Below, one piece after another: positions 1 through 7,900 of a stretch of 14,542 nucleotides of DNA. Each line of letters starts with the position of its first letter. Positions within the stretch are counted from its first letter, which is position 1. Under the pieces are notes generated by a model. That model worked only from the letters and a program-made list of their open reading frames with translations, was not told where the DNA came from and did not search any database. This stretch comes from CAVQGZ01 sp964356295 (lineage in GTDB: Bacteria; Actinomycetota; Actinomycetes; Jiangellales; Jiangellaceae): the NCBI GenBank assembly GCA_964356295.1, contig CAYHHE010000077.1, forward strand, positions 1-14,542, in the 5' to 3' direction. Both the position numbers and the translations under genes were made by a program.

Positions 1-105
1 GTCAGACGACGCTCGGGCGCGGACGGGGGCTCAGCGTCGCCGGGCTCACCGCCCCGTGAGGCGGTTGCGACGATCGACGTCGCGCTCGGCTCGGCCCAGC
101 CCTGA
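1..105 (+). CDS. possible C-terminal tail of a gene cut by the left edge
   Basis: Frame 1 is open from the window edge to a TGA at 103-105, giving 34 residues ending in DVALGSAQP. Of its 34 codons, 28 end in G or C, as expected for a real gene in this GC-rich genome. It is too short to recognise and contains no motif. The stop codon sits inside a 14-bp palindrome (99-112), which begins the repeat patch. It may be coding only by chance. Confidence 0.3.
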   Translation, partial: VRRRSGADGGSASPGSPPREAVATIDVALGSAQP

Positions 106-160
106 TCAGGGCCCAAGGTGCTGGCGCAGAACCGCCTTCACCGCCGCGCAGTGTGGCTAT

Positions 161-232
161 GGCGTCACCTACGGCGCCCGGATCACCCAGCCAGCCGCAC
201 CAAAGCCGCCCTGATCAAGCCTCAACCACCAC
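161..232 (+). repeat. direct repeat copy 1 (72 bp, diverged)
   Basis: This 72-bp stretch aligns without gaps to 329-400, with 59 of 72 positions identical by my hand count. The first 30 bp are a decayed version of the inverted-repeat arm seen at 329-353. The centre carries CCCTGATCAAGCCTCAAC, which is identical in both copies. No open frame here looks like a real gene. Confidence 0.75.
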
Positions 233-268
233 CAAGGCGCCGCGATCATCGGCGGCGCCGCCCCGCGC

Positions 269-294
269 ATGATCAGCGCGCCGCAGGTGTCGCC
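269..294 (+). repeat. direct copy of the 25-bp inverted-repeat arm
   Basis: These 26 bases, beginning ATGATCAGCGCGCCGC, are identical to 301-326, which is the left arm of the perfect inverted repeat just downstream. The spacing between the two direct copies is 32 bp. Confidence 0.9.
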
Positions 295-301
295 CTCAAC
301 A

Positions 302-353
302 TGATCAGCGCGCCGCAGGTGTCGCCAGGGCGACACCTGCGGCGCGCTGATCA
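302..353. repeat. perfect 25-bp inverted repeat with a 2-nt centre
   Basis: Positions 302-326 and 329-353 are exact reverse complements, separated only by AG. The outer ends are TGATCA. A transcript would fold into a very stable 25-bp hairpin, or the DNA could extrude a cruciform. There is no T run, so it is not a canonical intrinsic terminator. Its role is unknown; a mobile repeat (BIME/MITE-like) or a transcription barrier between the left-edge gene and the tRNA are possibilities. Confidence 0.9.
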
Positions 354-421
354 CCAGGCAAGCAACACCAAACCCGCCCTGATCAAGCCTCAACGACACC
401 GAACGCGCCCTGATCAAGCTC
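329..421 (+). repeat. direct repeat copy 2 plus a shortened third unit
   Basis: 329-400 matches 161-232 (59 of 72 positions). The inner unit ACCRAACSCGCCCTGATCAAGC occurs at 367 and again, shortened, at 398, 31 bp apart. Seven TGATCA hexamers occur between 103 and 416 (at 103, 212, 270, 302, 348, 380 and 411), far more than expected by chance in DNA this rich in GC. Confidence 0.8.
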
Positions 422-473
422 GAGGCACAGGTACACCCGTGTTCGTGTGTCAGGTGCGGCGGAGTGGCGCTGA

Positions 474-479
474 TAGCCT
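474..479 (+). promoter_or_regulatory. possible -10 element for tRNA-Arg
   Basis: TAGCCT fits the actinobacterial -10 pattern TANNNT and lies 24 nt before the first base of the tRNA, leaving a short 5' leader. I do not see a convincing -35. Confidence 0.3.
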
Positions 480-503
480 GCTCGTGTGGGGATTCCCCCG
501 CAC

Positions 504-576
504 GCCCTCGTAGCTCAGGGGATAGAGCACCGCCCTCCGGAGGCGGGTGCGCAGGTTCGAATCCTGCCGGGGGCGC
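504..576 (+). tRNA. tRNA-Arg (anticodon CCG)
   Basis: A complete cloverleaf can be drawn. The acceptor stem is 504-510 GCCCTCG with 568-574 CGGGGGC (one U-G pair). The D stem is GCTC/GAGC. The anticodon stem is 530-534 CCGCC with 542-546 GGCGG, around the loop CTCCGGA, giving anticodon CCG at 537-539. The T stem is GCAGG/CCTGC with loop TTCGAAT. It decodes the arginine codon CGG, which is frequent in this DNA. A full CCA is not encoded (the sequence after the acceptor stem is GCACA), so it must be added after transcription. Confidence 0.96.
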
Positions 577-612
577 ACAGCAACCAGTCGGCGCGCTGGC
601 CGAGGCGGCCGA

Positions 613-1422
613 CTACGCCACCGTCATGATGTGGAAGTAGGCGCCGAAGGGGTCGGTCACGACGGCGAAGCGCATGCCTCCGGCGTCCATGGGCCCGGCA
701 ACGACGCTGCCACCCAGCTCGGCGATCCTTGCCGCGGCCTCGTCGCAGTCGGTCACGCCGAAGTAGACGTTCCACCCCGACGGCGCCTCGTCCGGGACAC
801 CCGGCGGCATGGCCATCGCGCCGGCAACGGAGGTGTCCACGCCTTCGGCCGCCTCACCCTTGGCGTCCAGGTGGGCCACGACGTAGTCAGACCCGCTGTC
901 CGGCGGCATCTTCTCCCAGCGCCAGCCGAACATCTCCTCGTAGAACGGCAGGGCTGCGCCCACGTCTCGGCTCTGCAGCTCGGACCACACCCAGGTGCCC
1001 GGCGTGTTGAACGCGTCCGCCCCCTGGTGGTCCCGGGGTTGCCAGAGCCCGATCACTGCTCCAGACGGGTCGGCTACCAACGCCATCCTGCCCTGCGTCA
1101 TGACATCCATCGCGGGCATGACCACGCTTCCGCCGGCACCCGGAGCGGCAGTCACCATCTCGTCCACGTCCCCGACCATCACGTAGGTCACCCAGGTCGA
1201 CGGGACGCCGGCCTCGCGCTGCTCGGGCATCTGAGGCCCCAGCCCGCAGACCAGGTTCCCGTCCCCGACCTCGCCGAGGTACAGCATCGTGTACGGCGGA
1301 CCGCCGTCCGTGGGGACGTCGTTCGCGACCCAGCCGAACAGGCTCGTGTAGAAGTCGGTGGCTCCGGTGGCATCGGGCGTGGTGAGGTCGACCCATCCAG
1401 GGAATCCGTTGGGGAAGCGCAT
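613..1422 (-). CDS. VOC family protein with two glyoxalase/bleomycin-resistance domains
   Basis: This 269-residue soluble protein contains two tandem vicinal-oxygen-chelate domains, about residues 8-130 and 143-268. Each begins with the typical pattern: W-V-D-L-T-T-P-D followed by FYTSLFGW in the first, and W-S-E-L-Q-S-R-D followed by FYEEMFGW in the second. The layout resembles the actinobacterial CFP-30B family (Rv0577 of M. tuberculosis), linked to methylglyoxal handling and host signalling; the substrate here is unknown. Both repeats end in a D-P-x-G-A strand (DPSGAVIGLW, DPFGAYFHIM). The ATG at 1422 is chosen because the domain begins straight after it and a TANNNT hexamer lies 6 nt upstream, which suggests a leaderless mRNA. 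It is transcribed alone, convergent with the tRNA. Confidence 0.9.
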   Translation of the reverse strand: MRFPNGFPGWVDLTTPDATGATDFYTSLFGWVANDVPTDGGPPYTMLYLGEVGDGNLVCGLGPQMPEQREAGVPSTWVTYVMVGDVDEMVTAAPGAGGSVVMPAMDVMTQGRMALVADPSGAVIGLWQPRDHQGADAFNTPGTWVWSELQSRDVGAALPFYEEMFGWRWEKMPPDSGSDYVVAHLDAKGEAAEGVDTSVAGAMAMPPGVPDEAPSGWNVYFGVTDCDEAAARIAELGGSVVAGPMDAGGMRFAVVTDPFGAYFHIMTVA

Positions 1423-1428
1423 GCTTCG

Positions 1429-1434
1429 ACGCTA
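1429..1434 (-). promoter_or_regulatory. -10-like element TAGCGT of the VOC gene (leaderless)
   Basis: Read on the minus strand, TAGCGT is followed by 6 nt and then the ATG at 1422. This is the distance at which transcription would start on the start codon itself. No clear Shine-Dalgarno is present and no obvious -35 was found. Confidence 0.5.
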
Positions 1435-1542
1435 CTCGTGCTCGGCGCCCACGGGTACCCCTTCGGAGGACGCCGGCGGCCCAAGGCTGACCGACCAGAC
1501 CCCGCCGCTGCCACGAACCGAACGACCATGACTCGGCACGGC

Positions 1543-1659
1543 GATGATCCACGGCGGCTTGGGTGCTCCGCACAGATGATCCACGGCGGTCATGGCGCGC
1601 TGCGAGCACCAGACCCGCAGTCGACCGCTGACGAGCGGCACCAGAACCGCCGTGGATCA
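1543..1659. repeat. three copies of a TGATCCACGGCGG repeat, one inverted
   Basis: GATGATCCACGGCGG occurs at 1543-1557 and 1575-1589, and its reverse complement CCGCCGTGGATCA at 1647-1659. The outer copies could pair as a long-range hairpin in an RNA read through this gap. The region 1423-1718 between the VOC gene and the citrate synthase stop otherwise shows no gene. The GATC core with a GC-rich arm is like the repeats at 99-421, but the arms differ. Confidence 0.75.
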
Positions 1660-1718
1660 CAAGGCGCGGGCACCCGGCGGCTGCACTCCGACTCGCGAGT
1701 CAGGCGGCGCGCGACGGC

Positions 1719-3002
<1,284 letters not shown>

Positions 3003-3070
3003 CGGTCTCCTTCGGGCCGGGCTGACCTGCATGGCATCCCCTCGCCGAGGATGATCCCCGGCACCACAGG

Positions 3071-3649
3071 CTAGTCGCCGCCGGGGTGGGTGCCATCGGA
3101 CAGGCGCCGCCGATCCAGCTCCTTCCTGCCGACGTGGACGGCGGTCCGCACCAGGACGCCGAGGAATACCAGGTTGAACACCATCTGCATCGTCACGACA
3201 CCGCGCGCGAGCTGGCCGGCCGGCACGATGTCGCCGAACCCCACCGTGGTGAGCATCGTCACGGTGAAGTAGAGCCCGTCCAGGTGGGTGTTCAGACCCG
3301 GGATCTGGCCTGGCTGGCGCGCCTCGAGGCTGAGGTAGGCGTAGGAGAACAGCACGAGGAACACGACGAAGAACACCGTGAGCGTGACCAGCAGACGCAC
3401 CACCGGCCGACGGGCGCCAGCGATCCTGCGCACGCTTCGTCCGTACATCAGCAGCAGGACTCCCAGTGCCAGGACTGCGAGCAGCAGCGCTTGCCAGACG
3501 GTGTCCGCGGAAAGCCGGTCCGCTGGCAGCGAGAAGTAGGCGAGCAGGATCAGGGCCACGAAGCTGACCAGGGCCAGCAGGGCCAACCCCAGGCGCCAGT
3601 CCACCATCCGGCGCGCGGAGTCCGACAGCACGGGCGGCGGGTCCGTCAC
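3071..3649 (-). CDS. potassium channel family protein (ion channel 2 type)
   Basis: This is a 192-residue inner-membrane protein. Membrane helices lie at about residues 19-40, 51-70, 83-106 and 149-170. A pore loop sits between the last two, with the selectivity filter TVGFGD (135-140) in LTTVGFGDIVPAG. The GF instead of GY in the filter is common in K+ channels. There is no RCK or other regulatory domain; the C-terminus ends after a short charged tail. The likely start is GTG at 3649 (VTDPPPV), which overlaps the TGA of the decayed upstream gene as GTGA. I see no strong Shine-Dalgarno, so translation may once have depended on that neighbour. Ion selectivity is inferred from the filter only. 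Confidence 0.9.
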   Translation of the reverse strand: MTDPPPVLSDSARRMVDWRLGLALLALVSFVALILLAYFSLPADRLSADTVWQALLLAVLALGVLLLMYGRSVRRIAGARRPVVRLLVTLTVFFVVFLVLFSYAYLSLEARQPGQIPGLNTHLDGLYFTVTMLTTVGFGDIVPAGQLARGVVTMQMVFNLVFLGVLVRTAVHVGRKELDRRRLSDGTHPGGD

Positions 3650-4153
3650 ATGCGCCACGGTAGCGACGCCGCCGCCCGCAGCAACGGACCGAACGGAAGG
3701 GTCGCGACCAGGGCGGCATCCTCGCGCACCGTCGTCCTGGCGTCCAGGTATCGCAGGACGCGCTCGGTGCGGTTGGGTGCGAACAGCCGGTCGAAGGCCT
3801 CGGCGACGCTCGCGGGGTCGCCGAGCATGAGGTCGAGCAGCACAGCGTCCATGCGCATCCGGAACAAGGCGCACCCACTGGCCGAGCCGTCGCTGGACGA
3901 AGCCTCGAGGTCGGCATCCAGGCAGGACGGTCGCTGGTCGGCGAAGCGGGCGATCTCCGACGAATGCTCGGGCGGGAGGGTAGGGCAGGAGGTAGCCGAA
4001 CCCGAACGCGCCGTCCGCGCCAGGCCTTCCGGGTCGTCGTCCACGACCAGGACGCGGCGATCGCCAGTGGCCCCTGGCCAGGCGACGGGCGAGCAGCACC
4101 CCGGACGTGCCGGCACCAGCGATGACCAGGTCGTAGGACTGGTGAGTCGGCAC
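3646..4153 (-). pseudogene. decayed lycopene cyclase-like gene
   Basis: Pieces of one flavoprotein can be read in order, but in alternating frames. From GTG 4153: SYDLVIAGAGTSGVLLARRLA, a Rossmann FAD/NAD-binding start. Then, after a frame change, RRVLVVDDDPEGLA. Then, back in the first frame, FGFGYLLPYPPARAF, which resembles the lycopene cyclase YxLPxxPxRAxVE segment. Then, after another change, a C-terminal part with RMDAVLLDLMLGD, FDRLFAPNRTERVLRYLD and DAALVATLPFGPLLRAA. Intact lycopene cyclases have roughly 400 residues; only about 170 codons remain, so large internal parts are missing as well. It would have cyclised lycopene in carotenoid synthesis. The family assignment rests on recalled motifs. 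Sequencing errors could explain frame changes but not the missing segments. Confidence 0.72.
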
Positions 4154-4338
4154 ATGCACCCCCCCGCCGGGCCTGTGCTCGGATGCCCACCAAGCAGGAC
4201 AGCCGGAGGTCCGCGCGCCTGCAGCGCGCTGAACAAGCGCGTCCGCGTCGACGCAACGGCTGCGGCCGGCAGGTGGGACGGGCACCCTGGCGCCATGGAC
4301 GCCCACCCTTGGCAGAGCGAGCAGACCCGGGGCCATCG
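4154..4338. other. divergent intergenic region with a possible 15-codon leader ORF
   Basis: This gap separates two divergent broken genes. On the plus strand, an ATG at 4295 opens a 15-codon frame (MDAHPWQSEQTRGHR) whose TGA at 4340-4342 overlaps the ATG of the next gene as ATGA. An AGGTGGG lies upstream of it, although rather far away. This may be a short coupled leader or chance. No other clear signal is seen. Confidence 0.3.
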
Positions 4339-4715
4339 ATGAGCACGGCGACCAGGGTGGTGGTCGGTCTGCTGCTGCTGGCCCACGGACTGGTCCACCT
4401 GCTGTACGTGACACCTTCGGAGGACCCGCGGTGGCCGTTCGACCTCAGCTCCTCGTGGCTGGTCCCCGAGCCGCTGCGCCGCAGCGTCGGCTTGGCGCTG
4501 ATGGTCGCGACTGTTGCGTCGTTCGCGCTTCTGGCCCTCGGGTGTTGACGGTGCCGGGCCTTGCCGACTCCTGGGCGATGATCGCCATCGTGGCCTCGGC
4601 ATGCTCGCTGGGGTTGCTGGTCGCCTACTGGAACCGACAGCTGATCCTCGGCGTGCTGATCGACGTGGGTGTCATCGTCGTGGCGTTGACCCAGCCGTCG
4701 TGGGCGCAGCCGTAA
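4339..4715 (+). pseudogene. four-helix membrane protein split by a frameshift
   Basis: The first part (4339-4548, 69 residues) starts MSTATRVVVGLLLLAHGLVH and has two membrane helices, about residues 5-24 and 49-68, separated by a loop with WPFDLSSSW. It stops at TGA 4546-4548. The -1 frame continues directly from about 4540 with VLTVPGLADSW and two further helices (AMIAIVASACSLGLLVAYW, LILGVLIDVGVIVVAL), ending at TAA 4713-4715. Together they make one plausible four-helix protein of about 124 residues, so a single-base deletion near 4540 is the simplest reading. Its function is unknown; small actinobacterial membrane proteins with a similar GLVHLLYV start are familiar. Alternatives are a sequencing error or two small genes with a non-ATG second start. 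Confidence 0.65.
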
Positions 4716-4984
4716 CCGGCAGGTGGAGCGGCGGAGCCGGCAGGCCAGTGCTCACCGATACGGTGGTGCGAGAGACTCTTGGCTAGGAAGAGCCATGGTC
4801 ACCAGGCGCGAGGATGCCTGGTCGGCGAGGCGCCCGGCGCTCGTCGACCCCGGCGGGTCCCGGCCTGGGCGGCCTGTCCGCACTCCCCTGACCCACCCGA
4901 ACTGACTAATGTGAACCATCGTCCACCGGTCGTGCCCGGCTGGCGTGGGCGCTGGCCATCAACGATGACGAGAGGTGCTGCGGC
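4716..4984. other. intergenic region upstream of kgd
   Basis: I see no gene in these 269 bases. A TAATGT at 4907-4912 would be an acceptable -10 for kgd with a leader of about 65 nt, but no -35 is clear. AGAGG at 4971-4975 is a weak Shine-Dalgarno for the kgd GTG. A short inverted repeat (CTCTT/AAGAG near 4776-4792) follows the end of the membrane gene but lacks a T run. Confidence 0.35.
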
Positions 4985-7900
4985 GTGACAGCGCAGGGTT
5001 CCCCTCCCACCCCCGCCGGGGACTTCGGCGCAAACGAGTGGCTGGTCGACGAGCTGTACCAGCGGTGGCAGAGCGACCCGTCCTCGGTGGATCCGGCGTG
5101 GAACGCCTTCTTCCAGGACTACCGGGTGACTGCCAACGGCGGCGGCACCACAACCGTCGCCCCTTCCCCGGCTGCCCAGGGACGGCCGGCGGCCGCGCCG
5201 GCCCCCACCGCGCCCACACCGACCCCGTCCGCCGTCTCGGCGCCACCACCCGCACCGCCCCCGCCCCCAGCCCCGCCGGTGTCGACGACGACCGCGGCCA
5301 CCGCGCTGGCCAGGTCGGCGGCTGCCCCGCAGGTGGAACCAGCCGAGCCCGCGGTGCTGCGCGGCCCCGCGGCACGGGTGGTGACGAACATGCAGGCCTC
5401 GCTCGCCATCCCCACGGCGACGTCGGTGCGAGCCATCCCCGCCAAGCTGCTCGTCGACAACCGCATCGTCATCAGCAACCACCTGCGCCGTTCCCGTGGC
5501 GGCAAGGTCTCCTTCACCCACCTGATCGGCTACGCCATCGTCCAGGCCCTCTCCCATATGCCCGAGATGAACGTGGCGTTCGCCGAGGTGGACGGCAAAC
5601 CCGGCATCATCCATCAGCCAACGGTCAACCTGGGGCTGGCCATCGACCTGCAGCGACCCGACGGCGCCCGCCAGCTGCTCGTGCCGGCGATCAAGCGTGC
5701 CGACTCGATGGACTTCGCGACGTTCTGGGCCTCCTACGAGGACGTCGTCCGCCGAGCCCGGTCCGGTCAGCTGACCGCGGACGACTTCGCCGGGACGACG
5801 ATCAGCCTGACGAACCCAGGGACCATCGGCACCGTCCATTCCGTGCCACGACTGATGCCCGGGCAGGGCGCGATCATCGGGGTCGGCGCCATGGAGTACC
5901 CGGCCCAGTACCTCGGTGCCTCCACCGACACACTGGCCCGACTGGCGGTGTCCAAGGTGCTCACCCTCACCAGCACCTACGACCACCGAGTGATCCAGGG
6001 TGCCCAGTCCGGAGACTTCCTACGCCTGATCCACGGCCTGCTGCTGGGCGAGGAAGGCTTCTACGACGAGGTCTTCACGTCCCTGCGCGTCCCGTACGAG
6101 CCGATCCGCTGGGCACCTGACATCGCTGTCAGCCACGACGAGGAGATCGGACGTCAGGCGCGGGTACTCGAGCTGATCCACGCCTATCGCGTGCGAGGCC
6201 ACCTCATGGCCGATACCAACCCGCTGGAGTACCAGCAGCGCAGCCATCCCGACCTCGACCTCACCTCGCACGGCCTGACCCTGTGGGATCTCGACCGCGA
6301 GTTCGCCACCGGCTCCTTCGGCGGAGACCGCCCCTTCCTCAGGCTCCGCGACATCCTGGGCATCCTGCGCGACGCCTACTGCCGGACGGTGGGTATCGAG
6401 TACATGCACATCCAGGATCCGGAGCAGCGGGCCTGGGTCCAGCGGCGGGTGGAGAACCGTGCCGACCGGATGCCTCGTGAGGACCAGCTGCGCATCCTTC
6501 GCAAGCTCAACCAGGCGGAGGCGTTCGAGACCTTCCTGCAGACCAAGTACGTCGGGCAGAAACGGTTCTCCCTCGAGGGTGGGGAGTCGATGATCCCCAT
6601 GCTGGATGAGGTCATCACCAAGGCGGCCGCCGCCGGCATGGACGAGGCGACCATCGGCATGCCGCACCGGGGCCGGCTCAACGTGCTGGCCAACGTGGTC
6701 GGCAAGTCCTACGGGCAGATCTTCCGCGAGTTCGAGGGCAACATCGACCCGCGAACCGTCCAAGGCTCCGGCGACGTGAAGTACCACCTCGGCGCCGACG
6801 GGGTCGTGACCACGCAGTCCGGGCAGCAGATCAAGGTCTCGCTGTCGGCGAACCCGTCCCACCTCGAGGCCGTCAACCCGGTGCTGGAGGGGATCGCACG
6901 GGCCAAGCAGGATGTCCTGGCACGGGGCGAGGAGTTCCCGGTGCTGCCCATCCTGCTGCACGGCGACGCCGCCTTCGCCGGCCAGGGCGTTGTCGCCGAG
7001 ACGCTCAACCTGTCCCAGCTGCGCGGGTACCGCACCGGCGGCACCATCCACGTCATCGTGAACAACCAGGTGGGATTCACCACCGCACCTCGGCACTCAC
7101 GCTCCAGCGTGTACTCCTCCGACGTCGCCCGCATGGTCCAGGCACCGATCTTCCACGTCAACGGTGACGACCCCGAGGCGTGCGTGCGGGTTGCCCGGCT
7201 GGCATTCGAGTTCCGCCAGGCGTTCAAGAAGGACGTCGTCATCGACATGGTCTGCTACCGCCGGCGCGGGCACAACGAAGGTGACGACCCCTCCTACACC
7301 CAGCCGCTGATGTACGACCTGATCGAGGCGAAGCGCTCGGTCCGAAAGCTGTACACCGAGGCGCTCATCGGTCGCGGGGACATCACGATCGAACAGGCCG
7401 AGGAGGCGCTGCGCGATTACCAGGCCCAGCTCGAACGCGTCTTCGACGAGACCCGCGACACCGGCGCGGGTGCCGAGGAGGAATCGGCCTACACCACCGT
7501 GCCGAGCTACCCGAGCAAGCCGCGCCGTCCCGAGGGCGGGATCGTCACCGCGACGACCTCGGACCTCCTCGCCCGGATCTCCAAGGCCTACGTCGAGGTA
7601 CCAGACGGCTTCACCGTCCATCCGAAGCTGCTTCCGCAGCTGCAGCGCCGGGCTGCCTCGATCATCGGCGGCGGCATCGACTGGGGAACCGGCGAGATCA
7701 TCGCCTTCGGGTCGCTTCTCATGGACGGCCGCCCGGTCCGACTCGCCGGCCAGGACAGCAGGCGAGGCACCTTCGCCCAGCGGTTCGCCGTCATCGTGGA
7801 CCGCCACACCGGCGAGGAGTGGATCCCGCTGCGTCACCTCAGCGACGACGAAGCCCCCTTCTACGTCTACGACAGCCTCCTCAGCGAGTATGCCGCGCTC

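Larger units (their letters stand above)
106..503. other. non-coding repeat-rich intergenic region
   Basis: Apart from the repeats and a possible tRNA promoter I see no gene here. The open frames on both strands are artefacts of the palindromes: the same peptide MISAPQVSP is readable from both strands. No integrase or transposase gene accompanies the repeats within the window. Confidence 0.7.

Noticed and set aside
99..421. Possible CRISPR array
   Set aside because: Repeat units differ in length and spacing, diverge from each other and include an inverted copy; there are no regular unique spacers and no cas genes.
118..513. 131-residue open frame over the repeats
   Set aside because: It is low-complexity, rich in Arg/Pro/His, overlaps the tRNA, and its peptide repeats come from the DNA repeats; the palindrome makes the same peptide readable on the other strand.
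504..576. tRNA-Arg as the attachment site of an integrated element
   Set aside because: No integrase, no repeated tRNA 3' fragment was seen, and the neighbouring genes look ordinary.
4020..4070. VLVVDDDPEG as the start of a response regulator
   Set aside because: The flanking fragments before and after fit one Rossmann flavoprotein of the lycopene cyclase type; no receiver-domain phospho-acceptor or switch motifs follow.
4779..4988. 69-codon TTG-started ORF ending as GTGA at the kgd start
   Set aside because: Composition is not protein-like, the start is weak and no motif or helix is visible; the overlap is probably chance.
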